This document shows, piece by piece, positions 8,536 through 17,251 of a stretch of DNA of 64,000 nt. The notes under the pieces are model-generated. The model saw only the letters and a list, made by a program, of their open reading frames with translations, ran no database searches and was not told the origin of the DNA. The translations under genes were made by a program, and so were the position numbers. The DNA is from Pseudomonas jinjuensis. GTDB taxonomy: Bacteria > Pseudomonadota > Gammaproteobacteria > Pseudomonadales > Pseudomonadaceae. Numbering within the stretch: the first letter of the stretch is position 1; each line of letters opens with the position of its first letter. The DNA lies in the NCBI RefSeq assembly GCF_900103845.1, contig NZ_FNIJ01000023.1:1-64000 (forward strand), written 5' to 3'.

Positions 8536-9876
8536 TCAGTCCAGCTTCACCACCTTCGCCAGCACGATCTTCGGCCCCTTCATCTTCTTCACGATGATGC
8601 GCAGGCCTTCGGTTTCCAGCACTTCTTCCTCTTCCGGCACGCGCTTCAGGCTGTCGTAGACCAGCCCGGCGAGGGTATCCGCCTCGACGTGGTCGAGGTC
8701 GATGCCGAGCAGGCGCTCCAGCTTGAACAGCGGGGTGTCGCCGCGCACCAGCAGCTTGCCCGGCTGGTAGGCGAGGATGCCGCGTTCGGCCTTGCGGTGT
8801 TCGTCCTGGATGTCGCCGACCAGCACTTCCAGCACGTCTTCCATGGTCAGGTAGCCGATCACCTTGTGGTCGGCCTCCTCGACCAGGGCGAAGTGCGAGC
8901 CGCCCTGGCGGAACTGTTCGAGCAGGCGCGACAGCGGCATGTGCTTGGTCACCAGTTCCAGCGGGTGGGTCAGTTCGTCGAGGTCGAAGGATTCCGGCAG
9001 GCTGTCCAGCGCGGTCAGCGCCAGCAGCAGGTCCTTGATGTGCAGCAGGCCGGTGAACTCGCCCTTCTCGCTGTCGTACACCGGGTAGCGGCTGTACTTG
9101 TGGCGGCGGATGGTGGCGAGGATTTCCGGCAGCGGGGCGCTGCGTTCCAGGTACACCAGGTCTTCCCGGGAGTTGGCCCAGTCCGCCACTTCCAGTTCGC
9201 CCATCTCCACGGCCGAGGCCAGCACGCGCATGTCCTGATCGCTGGGGTCGTGGGCGCGGCTGGAGTGCAGGATCAGTTTCAGCTCGTCGCGGCTGTAGTG
9301 GTGTTCATGGTGCGGCCCGGGCTCGCCCTGGCCGGCGATCTTGAGGATGGTGTTGGCGCTGGCGTTGAGCAGGTAGATGGCCGGGTACATCAGCCAGTAG
9401 AACAGGTACAGCGGCGCGGCGGTCCACAGCGAGAGCAGCTCCGGCTTGCGGATCGCCCAGGACTTCGGCGCCAGTTCGCCGACCACGATGTGCAGGTAGG
9501 AAATGATGAAGAACGCGGTGAAGAAGGAAATGCCACGCACGACTTCCTCGCTGTGCACGCCGATGGCGGTCAGCAGCGGTTCGAGCAGTTCGGCGAAGGC
9601 CGGTTCGCCGACCCAGCCGAGGCCTAGGGAGGCCAGGGTGATGCCGAGCTGGCAGGCGGAAAGATAGGCATCGAGCTGGTTGTGCACGCGGCGGAGGATG
9701 GTGCCGCGCCAGCCGTGCTGGCTGGCGATGCTTTCCACGCGGGTGGAGCGCAGCTTGACCATGGCGAACTCGGCGGCGACGAAGAAGCCGTTGAGTGCGA
9801 CGAGGAACAGGGCGAAGAGAACGAGGCCGAAGTCGGCGAAGTAGGTCAGGAAGGGGCTACTGGGGGAAGGGTCCAT
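8536..9876 (-). CDS. CNNM/CorC-type membrane protein (HlyC/CorC family)
   Basis: Predicted inner-membrane protein of the hemolysin C/CorC (CNNM) family, whose members are linked to magnesium or cobalt efflux. The 446 residues show an N-terminal DUF21 membrane domain with about four helices (to about residue 185), a CBS pair (about 205-340) and a C-terminal CorC_HlyC domain. Older annotations call such proteins hemolysins; there is no evidence of a toxin here. The start lacks a clear ribosome site: the leader is CAACCAACCAACGACACC. It lies just downstream of phoR on the same strand (97 bp gap). Confidence 0.88.
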   Translation of the reverse strand: MDPSPSSPFLTYFADFGLVLFALFLVALNGFFVAAEFAMVKLRSTRVESIASQHGWRGTILRRVHNQLDAYLSACQLGITLASLGLGWVGEPAFAELLEPLLTAIGVHSEEVVRGISFFTAFFIISYLHIVVGELAPKSWAIRKPELLSLWTAAPLYLFYWLMYPAIYLLNASANTILKIAGQGEPGPHHEHHYSRDELKLILHSSRAHDPSDQDMRVLASAVEMGELEVADWANSREDLVYLERSAPLPEILATIRRHKYSRYPVYDSEKGEFTGLLHIKDLLLALTALDSLPESFDLDELTHPLELVTKHMPLSRLLEQFRQGGSHFALVEEADHKVIGYLTMEDVLEVLVGDIQDEHRKAERGILAYQPGKLLVRGDTPLFKLERLLGIDLDHVEADTLAGLVYDSLKRVPEEEEVLETEGLRIIVKKMKGPKIVLAKVVKLD

Positions 9877-9973
9877 GGTGTCGTTGGTTGGTTGGATGAG
9901 CAGCTAAGGATGCGTGCAGCGGCCGGCCCTTGGCAAGACTGCAGGTGTTGCAGCAGGTTGGGCGGCGCCTGCG

Positions 9974-11275
9974 TCAGGCGATCTGCTGGGACGGGAAATG
10001 GCAGGTGAAGCTGCTGCCCTTGCCGACCACGCTGGCGATGTCCAGGGTCGCCCGGTGGCGCATCAGCACATGCTTGACGATGGCCAGGCCGAGGCCGGTG
10101 CCGCCGGTGTTCGCCGCGCGGCTGGAATCGACCCGGTAGAAGCGCTCGGTGAGCCGAGGGATGTGCTTGGCCTCGATGCCGATGCCGCTGTCCTGCACGG
10201 CGAGGTGGGCGCCCTGTTCGTCGGCCCACCAGCGGATGCGGATCTCGCCTTCGTCGGGGGTGTACTTCACCGCGTTGAACACCAGGTTGGAGAAGGCGCT
10301 GCGCAGCTCCGCCTCGCTGCCCTTGAGCTTCACCTTCGGATCGGCCTCCAGGCTGATGCGGTGGTTGCGGCCGCCGGACAGCGCCTGGGCATCGTTGCGG
10401 ATCGCCAGCAGCAGCAGGTCGACGGCCACCGGCTTGCTATCGGCCGGATAGTCGGTGGCGTCCAGCCTGGCCAGCAGCAGCAGGTCGTTGAGCAGGCTCT
10501 GCATGCGCGCGGCCTGCTGCTGCATCTGCTGCAGCGCGCGGGTCCAGCGCGGGTTGATGTTGTCGGCGTTGTCCAGCAGCGTCTCCAGGTAGCCGGCGAT
10601 CACCGTCAGCGGCGTGCGCAGCTCGTGGGAGACGTTGGCGACGAAGTCCTTGCGCATCTGCGCCAGCAGGTGCACCTGGGTCACGTCGCGGACCAGCATC
10701 AGGTGGTCGCGCTGGTTGCCGTAGAGGGTGATCTGGAACTGCAGGCGCAGGTTGTCGTCCACCGGTGACGGAAGCTCCAGCGGCTCGCGGTAGTCCTCGC
10801 CGGCGAAGTACTCCTTGAAGCGCGGATGGCGCACCAGGTTGCCCACCGGCTGGCCGACGTCCTGCGGGTTCTTCAGGCCGAGCAGGCGCTCCGCCGCCGG
10901 GTTCCAGGACTCCAGGTTGCCGTCGCTGTCGAGCATGACGATGGCGTCGCGCAGCGAGGCGGTGGATTCCTCCATGCGGTTGATCACCGATTGCAGGTGG
11001 CCGCGCACCCGCTGGTTGCCGCGCTGCAGGCGGTAGATGCTGTCGAACACCTCGCCCCACAGGCCGTGGCTGTGCGGCGGTTCCTCGTCGGGCTCGTGGG
11101 TGGCCAGCCAGCGGTACAGGCGCTGCAGCTGGCGCAGGGTCCAGCCGAGATAGAGGGCCAGGCCGGCAGCCAGCGCCCAGCCGAAATGGCCGGTGATCGC
11201 GCCGACCACCAGCGCGCCGGCGACCACGCCGAGCAGGTGGAGAAAGAGCGCTCCGCGCCAGTCCTTATTCACCAC
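9974..11275 (-). CDS. phoR: PhoR, phosphate-sensing histidine kinase
   Basis: Membrane sensor kinase that phosphorylates PhoB when phosphate is scarce. Of 433 residues, two N-terminal membrane helices (about 10-48) lead into a PhoR-type linker, a PAS domain (about 95-200), a HisKA domain with the phospho-accepting His217 in VSHELRTPL, and a HATPase_c domain with N box (FNAVKYTP) and G boxes (GIGIE, GTGLGLAI). It begins with tandem GTG codons (11275 and 11272) preceded by AAGGA. It lies 42 bp downstream of phoB and is probably cotranscribed with it. Confidence 0.96.
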   Translation of the reverse strand: MVNKDWRGALFLHLLGVVAGALVVGAITGHFGWALAAGLALYLGWTLRQLQRLYRWLATHEPDEEPPHSHGLWGEVFDSIYRLQRGNQRVRGHLQSVINRMEESTASLRDAIVMLDSDGNLESWNPAAERLLGLKNPQDVGQPVGNLVRHPRFKEYFAGEDYREPLELPSPVDDNLRLQFQITLYGNQRDHLMLVRDVTQVHLLAQMRKDFVANVSHELRTPLTVIAGYLETLLDNADNINPRWTRALQQMQQQAARMQSLLNDLLLLARLDATDYPADSKPVAVDLLLLAIRNDAQALSGGRNHRISLEADPKVKLKGSEAELRSAFSNLVFNAVKYTPDEGEIRIRWWADEQGAHLAVQDSGIGIEAKHIPRLTERFYRVDSSRAANTGGTGLGLAIVKHVLMRHRATLDIASVVGKGSSFTCHFPSQQIA

Positions 11276-11317
11276 GGATTGCGTCCTTTTCCTTGTGAGC
11301 GTCCGCTGAGGGGATCG

Positions 11318-12007
11318 TCAGCCCTTGGTGGAGAAACGATAGCCAGTCCCGCGCACCGTCTGCACCAGATTCTCGTACGCCTCGCCGAGGGCCTTGCGCA
11401 GGCGGCGGATGTGCACGTCGACGGTGCGCTCCTCGACGTACACGTTGCCGCCCCAGACCTGGTCGAGCAACTGGCCGCGGGTGTAGGCGCGTTCCTGGTG
11501 GGTCATGAAGAACTGCAGCAGGCGGTACTCGGTGGGGCCCATTTCCGCCGGGCGGCCGTCGATGGTCACGCGGTGGCTGAGCGGATCGAGCATCAGCCCG
11601 CCGACCTCGATCGGCGTCTCGCTGTCGCCGGCGCCGGTGCGGCGCAGCACGGCCTTCAGGCGGGCGACCAGCTCGCGCGGCGAGAACGGCTTGGTGATGT
11701 AGTCGTCGGCGCCGACCTCCAGGCCCTGGATCTTGTTGTCCTCCTCACCCTTGGCGGTGAGCATGATGATCGGCACGGCGGATGTCATCTCGTCGCGCTT
11801 GAGACGGCGCGCCAGCTCGATGCCGGAAGTGCCGGGGAGCATCCAGTCGAGCAGGATCAGGTCCGGCTTGCGGTCGACGATCACCGCGTGGGCCTGGGGC
11901 GCGCTGTCCGCTTCGAGGCATTCATAGCCGGCCATTTCCAGCGCAACGGCGATCATCTCGCGAATCGGTGCTTCGTCGTCAACGATGAGAATTGTCTTGC
12001 CAACCAT
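11318..12007 (-). CDS. phoB: PhoB, phosphate response regulator
   Basis: OmpR-family DNA-binding regulator of the Pho regulon. The 229 residues match the usual length. The receiver domain has the acidic pair Asp10-Asp11, the phosphorylation site Asp54 (LLDWMLPG) and the Lys in [10 protein letters not shown]. The C-terminal winged helix ends at [11 protein letters not shown]. The ATG at 12007 is chosen because GAGG precedes it and the family starts here; an upstream in-frame ATG at 12040 would add an unusual tail. A Pho box lies about 50 bp upstream, indicating autoactivation. Confidence 0.97.
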   Translation of the reverse strand: MVGKTILIVDDEAPIREMIAVALEMAGYECLEADSAPQAHAVIVDRKPDLILLDWMLPGTSGIELARRLKRDEMTSAVPIIMLTAKGEEDNKIQGLEVGADDYITKPFSPRELVARLKAVLRRTGAGDSETPIEVGGLMLDPLSHRVTIDGRPAEMGPTEYRLLQFFMTHQERAYTRGQLLDQVWGGNVYVEERTVDVHIRRLRKALGEAYENLVQTVRGTGYRFSTKG

Positions 12008-12055
12008 GCTAGAGCCTCGAGATTCCGGTACTGCGCGCAATTAGATAACGGAATT

Positions 12056-12073
12056 GTGTCAGTCATGTGACAT
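12056..12073 (-). promoter_or_regulatory. Pho box upstream of phoB
   Basis: Read on the minus strand the site is ATGTCAC-ATGA-CTGACAC, two PhoB half-sites with 11-bp spacing and one mismatch from consensus in the second. It lies 49 bp before the phoB start. It supports autoregulation of phoB-phoR. Read on the plus strand it has no proper direct repeat, so it is assigned to phoB only. The rest of 12,074-12,324 shows no other clear signal. Confidence 0.8.
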
Positions 12074-12324
12074 GCCCATGCTAGACGACTCCGCGCCTGC
12101 GCGGTGCGGGTGCGTCGACTATGCTGTTGGTGCGCCGCCCGGTCGAAGGGTGGCTGATGGTCCGGGCCGGCCGAGGGTCGTGCGTTCTGCCGGGCCCGTC
12201 CGCAGTTTCCCCAAACGCCTGAACTGACGCTTGCGTGTGCGCTGTCGATGTCGTCCCGCCCGGCGAAGGCGCCGGCCTGAGCGACTCCGCCCGCGGCATC
12301 CATCTTCCGAGAGGAGACACACGA

Positions 12325-12696
12325 ATGAACATCAAACACCTGGCCCTGGTCACCGGACTCATGCTGCCCGCCCTGCTGGCGCATGCCGACGACCCGGCGT
12401 CGGTCAAGGACGGCATGCTGGTCGATGCCAAGGGCATGACGCTCTACACCTTCGACAAGGACAGCGGTGGCAAGTCGGCCTGCAACGACCAGTGCGCGGC
12501 GAACTGGCCGCCACTGATGGCTGCCGAGGGGGCCAAGGCGGATGACGACGACTGGACGGTGGTCACCCGCGACGACGGCAGCAAGCAGTGGGCCTACTAC
12601 GGCAAGCCGTTGTACACCTTCATCCAGGACAAGAAGCCGGGCGACGTCACCGGCGACGGCAAGATGGGCGTGTGGCACGTGGCCAAGCCGCAGTGA
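12325..12696 (+). CDS. Small secreted protein with lipoprotein repeats (COG4315 type)
   Basis: A 123-residue exported protein of the family annotated as 'secreted repeat of unknown function' (PF03640). It has a signal peptide (MNIKHLALVT to about Ala20) and two repeats of the pattern D-x-x-G-x-x-L-Y-T/F-F (GMTLYTFDKD and GKPLYTFIQD). A single pair of cysteines sits in KSACNDQCAANW. GAGAGGAGA provides a strong ribosome site. The function is unknown; members are small periplasmic proteins often near redox or transport genes. It is divergent from phoB. Confidence 0.85.
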   Translation: MNIKHLALVTGLMLPALLAHADDPASVKDGMLVDAKGMTLYTFDKDSGGKSACNDQCAANWPPLMAAEGAKADDDDWTVVTRDDGSKQWAYYGKPLYTFIQDKKPGDVTGDGKMGVWHVAKPQ

Positions 12697-12719
12697 GGTG
12701 AGGGGCTATCGTCGCCGGT

Positions 12720-13610
12720 CTAGCGGAGTGAATAGTCGGCGACGATGCCGAGGAATATCGCCAACCCCGCCCAGTGGTTGTGCAGGAAAGCCCTGAAGCA
12801 GGCCTGCGGATCGCGGTCGCGGGTCGACCAGGCTTCCCAGAGGTAGCAGCCCGCCGCCACCGCCAGGCCGGCATGGAACCAGCCACCCAGTTCGAAGCGG
12901 CTGCCGGCCAGCGCCAGCAGCAGCAGGGTCAGCGCCTGCAGCACGCCGATGATCAGGCGGTCGGCGTCGCCGAAGAGGATCGCCGTGGACTTCAGGCCGA
13001 TCTTCAGGTCGTCCTCGCGGTCGGTCATCGCGTAGTAGGTGTCGTAGGCCACCGTCCACAGCACATTGGCGAAGAACACCAGCCAGGCGGCCGCCGGCAA
13101 TTCGCCGCGCTCGGCGGTGAAGGCCATGGGGATGCCCCAGGAGAAAGCCGCGCCGAGCACCACCTGGGGGTAATAGGTGTAGCGCTTCATGAACGGATAG
13201 AGCGCTGCCACCGCCGCGCCGCCGAACGACAGCCAGATGGTCGGCGCATTGGTGCACAGCACCAGGACGAAGCTGATCGCCATCAGCACGCCGAAGGTGA
13301 TCCACGCCTCGCGCACCGTGATCTTGCCGCTGGCCAGCGGACGGGCCTTGGTGCGTGCCACGTGGCCGTCGAAATTGCGGTCGGCGAAATCGTTGATCAC
13401 GCAGCCCGCTGCGCGCATCGCCACCACGCCGACGATGAAGATCGCCAGGTTCTTCGCCTCCGGCACGCCTTCGGCGGCGATCCACAGTGCCCACAGGGTC
13501 GGCCAGAGCAGCAGGTAGATGCCGATCGGCTTGTCCATCCGCATCAGCTGGATGAAGTCCCAGGCGCGGGGATGCAGGCGGGCGAGGGGTTTGATCAGGG
13601 TGACGAACAT
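12720..13610 (-). CDS. ubiA: UbiA, 4-hydroxybenzoate octaprenyl/polyprenyltransferase
   Basis: Integral membrane prenyltransferase that attaches the polyprenyl tail to 4-hydroxybenzoate, the second step of ubiquinone synthesis. The 296 residues contain both Asp-rich, Mg-polyprenyl-diphosphate-binding motifs: NDFADRNFD, and [13 protein letters not shown]. About eight to nine hydrophobic helices can be seen. GGAGAC precedes the ATG. It lies 27 bp downstream of ubiC, which makes its substrate, and they form an operon. Confidence 0.97.
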   Translation of the reverse strand: MFVTLIKPLARLHPRAWDFIQLMRMDKPIGIYLLLWPTLWALWIAAEGVPEAKNLAIFIVGVVAMRAAGCVINDFADRNFDGHVARTKARPLASGKITVREAWITFGVLMAISFVLVLCTNAPTIWLSFGGAAVAALYPFMKRYTYYPQVVLGAAFSWGIPMAFTAERGELPAAAWLVFFANVLWTVAYDTYYAMTDREDDLKIGLKSTAILFGDADRLIIGVLQALTLLLLALAGSRFELGGWFHAGLAVAAGCYLWEAWSTRDRDPQACFRAFLHNHWAGLAIFLGIVADYSLR

Positions 13611-13637
13611 GGACGGGTCTCCGGCTTCAACGCGGGA

Positions 13638-14192
13638 TTATACGGCCTGTTCGTCGAGCTGTTGCCAGAACGCCGGGAGGAACACCTCGGCCACCAGCAC
13701 GCCGAGGGCGCCGCGGCTGAAGCACGAACGCCGTCCCCACAGGCGCTCGGCGCGCACCGCCGGCGGCAGGCAGGCGGCGGGGTAGCGGCAGACCTCGATG
13801 GGGCCGCGGGCGAAGGCGCGGTCGCTGAACAGCAGTTCGCCCAGCGAGCGGCTGCCGAGCAGGCGCAGGTCGAAGCCGGAGCCTTCCAGCGCACTGCGCG
13901 CGGCCACGCTGCGGGCGAACACCCAGGGCTGGCCGTGGCCGTGCAGGTAGACCTCGCGCACCCAGCCCAGGCTGCCTTCGGCGATGCCGAGGACGGCGCA
14001 CTCGTCGCTGCGCAGGCGGTGCCAGCCTTCTTCCAGCGGCTGCACGGCGAAGGCGCCGCTGGACTGCGCGGTGAGGCGGCGGGTCAGCGAGCCCTGGTCG
14101 AACAGCCACTCATGGACGGTGGCGGAGGGGGCGGGGTGCAGCTGGGAGGCGCTGAGCCAGCGCGGCGGGTGGATCAGGGCGGCGTCGGGCAC
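13638..14192 (-). CDS. ubiC: UbiC, chorismate lyase
   Basis: Converts chorismate to 4-hydroxybenzoate and pyruvate, the committed step of ubiquinone synthesis, in the cytoplasm. The 184-residue reading uses a GTG at 14192 (VPDAALIHP), which gives the normal family length; an ATG at 14351 would add an unrelated, low-complexity N terminus. Conserved features are WLFDQGSLTRRL, the active-site Arg in REVYLHG and a C-terminal Glu in VAEVFLP. The start is uncertain because no strong ribosome site is visible. Confidence 0.92.
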   Translation of the reverse strand: MPDAALIHPPRWLSASQLHPAPSATVHEWLFDQGSLTRRLTAQSSGAFAVQPLEEGWHRLRSDECAVLGIAEGSLGWVREVYLHGHGQPWVFARSVAARSALEGSGFDLRLLGSRSLGELLFSDRAFARGPIEVCRYPAACLPPAVRAERLWGRRSCFSRGALGVLVAEVFLPAFWQQLDEQAV

Positions 14193-14389
14193 GATGATGC
14201 TTGCGGTTCGAAGGGAAGGTCGCAGCTTAGCATGAGCGGCCGCCGGATCATCTTTGCGTATCGGGCAAGAGTGCGTTACCGATCGTCCCGGGAATCCGTG
14301 CCGGGCTTGCGCCCTCGGTCCATCGCCAGTACAAAGCGGAATCTGGTTCACGGGGCGAAGATCCCGGCAATATGCAAGGTGGTAGCCCG

Positions 14390-14557
14390 ATGAAGAAATG
14401 GCAATGTGTGGTGTGCGGCCTGGTCTACGACGAGGCGCTGGGTTGGCCGGACGAAGGCATCGCCGCCGGTACCCGCTGGGAAGACATCCCTGCGGACTGG
14501 CTGTGCCCGGACTGCGGCGTCGGCAAGATGGATTTCGAGATGATCGAAATCAACTGA
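14390..14557 (+). CDS. rubA1: Rubredoxin 1
   Basis: A 55-residue iron-sulfur electron carrier with a single Fe(Cys)4 centre: Cys6 and Cys9 in CVVCG, Cys39 and Cys42 in CPDCG. It passes electrons from rubredoxin reductase, in pseudomonads typically to alkane hydroxylases or, in related systems, to peroxide defence. The length matches P. aeruginosa RubA1. It has its own promoter region and is followed by a terminator, so it may be transcribed apart from rubA2. Confidence 0.95.
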   Translation: MKKWQCVVCGLVYDEALGWPDEGIAAGTRWEDIPADWLCPDCGVGKMDFEMIEIN

Positions 14558-14577
14558 TCGCCTGCCCGACAGCAGCG

Positions 14578-14605
14578 ACGGCGGCCCCTGTAGCCGCCGT
14601 TTTCG
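14578..14605 (+). terminator. terminator between the two rubredoxin genes
   Basis: ACGGCGGC (14578-14585) pairs with GCCGCCGT (14593-14600) across a 7-base loop and is followed by TTTCG. It is 20 bp after the rubA1 stop, so rubA1 can form its own mRNA. Confidence 0.85.
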
Positions 14606-14706
14606 TTACTGGCTCCGGGCCGGCTGGGGTTCGCCGGAACTGCGCGTTATTCTTCCCCTGAACAGCTCTGTTGCCGGCTCCGCCGGCAGTTCGCGGGAGG
14701 ATTTCC

Positions 14707-14874
14707 ATGCGCAAGTGGCAATGCGTGGTCTGCGGCTTCGTCTATGACGAGGCTGCCGGCCTGCCGGAGGAAGGCATCGAACCCGGCACCCCCTGGGAGG
14801 ACATCCCCGCCGACTGGGTCTGCCCGGATTGCGGCGTGGGCAAGATCGACTTCGAGATGATCGAGATTTCCTGA
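14707..14874 (+). CDS. rubA2: Rubredoxin 2
   Basis: Second 55-residue rubredoxin with Cys ligands at the same places (6, 9, 39, 42), differing from its neighbour at roughly a dozen positions: a tandem duplication. GGGAGGA supplies the ribosome site. It is 60 bp upstream of the rubredoxin reductase and probably cotranscribed with it. Confidence 0.95.
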   Translation: MRKWQCVVCGFVYDEAAGLPEEGIEPGTPWEDIPADWVCPDCGVGKIDFEMIEIS

Positions 14875-14934
14875 TTCCCTTTTCGACCCGGCAGACATGG
14901 CCGGACACTCGTTCCGTATCGCCTGGAGAAATCA

Positions 14935-16089
14935 ATGAACGAGACTGCACCGCTGGTGATCGTCGGCACCGGCCTGGCCGGCTACAACCTGGCCCGCGAG
15001 TGGCGCAAGCTGGATGGCGAGACGCCGCTGCTGCTGATCACCGCCGACGACGGCCGTTCCTACTCCAAGCCGATGCTCTCCACCGGCTTCGCCCGCAACA
15101 AGGATGCCGATGGCCTGGCCCTGGCCGAAGCGGGCGCCATGGCCGAGCAGCTCGACGCGCGGATCTTCACCCATACCCGCGTCACCGCCATCGACCCGGC
15201 GAACCGCTGCATCCACATCGGCGAGGAACGGATCGCCTACCGCGACCTGGTGCTCGCCTGGGGCGCCGAGACGATCCGCGTACCGGTGCAGGGCGATGCG
15301 GTGGACGCGATCTTCCCGATCAACGACCTGGAGGACTACGCGCGCTTCCGCGCCGCCGCCGACGGCAAGCGTCGCGTGCTGCTGCTGGGCGCCGGGCTGA
15401 TCGGCTGCGAATTCGCCAACGACCTGTCCAGCGGCGGCTACTCCATCGAGGTGGTGGCGCCCTGCGAGCAGGTCATGCCGGGCCTGCTCCATCCGGCTGC
15501 GGCGCGGGCCGTGCAGGCCGGCCTGGAAAGCCTCGGCGTGCGCTTCCACCTCGGGCCGCTGCTGGACAGCCTGGTACGCAGCGGCGATGGCCTGCGGGCG
15601 CAGCTTTCCGATGGCAGCCTGATCGACTGCGACCTGGTGGTCTCGGCGGTCGGCCTGCGCCCGCGCATCGCGCTGGCCGCCGCGGCCGGCCTGGAGGTCA
15701 ACCGCGGCGTCGCGGTGGACCGCTTCCTGCGCACGTCCGACCCGCACATCCACGCCCTTGGCGACTGCGCCGAGGTCGATGGCCTCAACCTGCTCTATGT
15801 GATGCCGCTGATGGCCTGTGCGCGGGCGCTGGCGCAGACCCTGGCGGGCAAGCCGACGGCGGTGGGCTACGGGCCGATGCCGGTGACGGTGAAGACCCCG
15901 GTGTGCCCGCTGGTGGTGTCGCCGCCGCCCCGCGGCCATGATGGCGAATGGTGCGCCGAAGGCTCTGGCGCGGACCTTCGGGTGCTCTGTCGGGATACCG
16001 CCGGTCGACTGGTCGGCTATGCCCTGACCGGCACTGCGGTTGGGGAAAAACTTTCCCTGAACAAGGAGTTACCAGTGCTTCTGGCCTGA
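14935..16089 (+). CDS. rubB: Rubredoxin-NAD(+) reductase
   Basis: FAD enzyme passing electrons from NADH to rubredoxin. The 384 residues include an N-terminal FAD motif GTGLAGYN (11-18), an NAD-binding motif [12 protein letters not shown] near the middle and the FAD-ribityl motif LGDCAEVDG near residue 280. This matches the AlkT/RubB reductase family. With the two rubredoxins it forms a complete electron-transfer chain. The likely end user (AlkB-type hydroxylase) is not in this window. Confidence 0.95.
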   Translation: MNETAPLVIVGTGLAGYNLAREWRKLDGETPLLLITADDGRSYSKPMLSTGFARNKDADGLALAEAGAMAEQLDARIFTHTRVTAIDPANRCIHIGEERIAYRDLVLAWGAETIRVPVQGDAVDAIFPINDLEDYARFRAAADGKRRVLLLGAGLIGCEFANDLSSGGYSIEVVAPCEQVMPGLLHPAAARAVQAGLESLGVRFHLGPLLDSLVRSGDGLRAQLSDGSLIDCDLVVSAVGLRPRIALAAAAGLEVNRGVAVDRFLRTSDPHIHALGDCAEVDGLNLLYVMPLMACARALAQTLAGKPTAVGYGPMPVTVKTPVCPLVVSPPPRGHDGEWCAEGSGADLRVLCRDTAGRLVGYALTGTAVGEKLSLNKELPVLLA

Positions 16090-16290
16090 ATGACAGTCAA
16101 TCTGGCGGATATGCCTTGGGAAAGGGCCGGCAAATTCGCCAGTGATACTGGCGTGCCAGCCCCGGCCGTGCCATTCTCCTCCGCGTATCCCGCGGCCTAG
16201 AGCCTGTAGGGCGCAGGTGGCCGTGGGGGCTTCGGGAGCTGTTGGGAAGACAGCACGGAAACAACAACAACAAACCGTAAAGAGGCACAT

Positions 16291-16563
16291 ATGCGCAAAC
16301 CTGAACTCGCCGCCGCGATCGCCGAAAAGGCCGACCTGACCAAAGAGCAGGCCAACAAGGTATTGAATGCATTGCTGGATGAAATCACCGGCGCGCTGAA
16401 CCGCAAGGACAGCGTGACCCTGGTAGGTTTCGGCACCTTCGTTCAGCGCCACCGTGGCGCCCGCACCGGCAAGAACCCGCAGACCGGCCAACCGGTCAAG
16501 ATCAAGGCCAGCAACACCGTCGCCTTCAAGCCGGGCAAGGCCCTCAAGGACGCAGTCAACTGA
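16291..16563 (+). CDS. hupA: HU-family DNA-binding protein
   Basis: A 90-residue nucleoid protein that bends DNA as a dimer. The signature GFGTFVQRHRGARTGKNPQTG, the beta-arm that inserts into the minor groove, is at residues 47-67. AGAGG precedes the ATG. Pseudomonads have several HU paralogues; the symbol hupA is from memory of the equivalent gene next to the rubredoxins and is less sure than the family. The 201-bp gap before it holds no feature I can name. Confidence 0.93.
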   Translation: MRKPELAAAIAEKADLTKEQANKVLNALLDEITGALNRKDSVTLVGFGTFVQRHRGARTGKNPQTGQPVKIKASNTVAFKPGKALKDAVN

Positions 16564-16692
16564 TTCCTTGTGACCCGGGGCCTGAATTGGCTCCGGGTTG
16601 TCCTCCCCCGCGATCGCTGCATCCATGGATGTAGTCCCGCCGTCAAATCGCTACAATGCGCAGCCAATTTTCACGAACTTCGAGGTTTGCGC

Positions 16693-17094
16693 ATGAAACT
16701 CCGTCTTCTCCTCTGGGTGCTCGGTCGCCGGATGGTCAAGGCCAGCCGTGACAACGCCGCGTTCCGCGAGCAACTGGAGGGCAAGGACCTGGTATTCCAG
16801 CTGCACACCCTCGACGGCCGCATCGCCCGTCATTTCATCGTCCGCGACCAGCGCGTGCGTGCCCGCTCCGGCCGTCATCCGCAGCCGGCCTTCGCCATCG
16901 GTTTCAGGGACGGCGCTTCCGGCTTCGCCATGATGACCGCGAAGAACCCGCAGCTGTCCTTCATGCAGGGCATCCAGGACAAGAGCATCCAGATCCAGGG
17001 CAACCCGGCGCTGGTGATCTGGTTCCAGGGGCTGGTCAAGCATCTCAGGCCACGGAAGAAGAAGGCTGCGGGTGTGGAGAAGAAGGCGGCCTGA
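16693..17094 (+). CDS. Conserved hypothetical protein, SCP2-like
   Basis: A 133-residue protein that I do not firmly recognise. The pattern KDLVFQLHTLDGRIARHF followed by an amphipathic stretch and IQGNPALVIWFQGLV resembles the SCP2 sterol-carrier fold of lipid-binding proteins. The tail is Lys/Arg-rich (RPRKKKAAGVEKKAA) and may contact membrane or nucleic acid. No signal peptide is obvious despite a short hydrophobic start. Homologues next to this HU gene in other pseudomonads have been labelled helicase without any helicase motif. Confidence 0.75.
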   Translation: MKLRLLLWVLGRRMVKASRDNAAFREQLEGKDLVFQLHTLDGRIARHFIVRDQRVRARSGRHPQPAFAIGFRDGASGFAMMTAKNPQLSFMQGIQDKSIQIQGNPALVIWFQGLVKHLRPRKKKAAGVEKKAA

Positions 17095-17132
17095 GGAGAA
17101 GGGCGGGATTCGCCCCGCGCCGGGCCGACTTT

Positions 17133-17196
17133 TGTAGGAGCGCGCCATGCGCGCGACCTTCATTGCAGAGCGTCGCGGGCATGGCCCGCTCCTACA
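17133..17196. repeat. Inverted pair of REP palindromes
   Basis: TGTAGGAGCGCGCCATGCGC (17133) and, inverted, GTCGCGGGCATGGCCCGC with CTCCTACA (17172-17196) face each other 13 bp apart. Each is a palindrome, and the pair can also form one large hairpin. It is a REPIN-like doublet between converging genes. Confidence 0.85.
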
Positions 17197-17208
17197 GGGC
17201 CATGGTTC

Positions 17209-17242
17209 CGTAGGGTGAATAACGCGCCAGCGTTATCCACCG
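17209..17242. repeat. GGGTGAATAACGC palindrome, copy 2
   Basis: GGTGAATAACGC-GCCA-GCGTTATCCACC forms a 12-bp arm hairpin, nearly the same as 8494-8525. The outer TAGGG matches the start of the longer GGTGGAT element. It lies 10 bp before the stop of the HDOD gene. Confidence 0.85.
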
Positions 17243-17251
17243 CAGTGCCCA

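Noticed and set aside
9974-12007. phoR-phoB as part of the pst operon
   Set aside because: They are on the opposite strand and separated by an M23 peptidase gene and a CNNM gene; phoB has its own Pho box.
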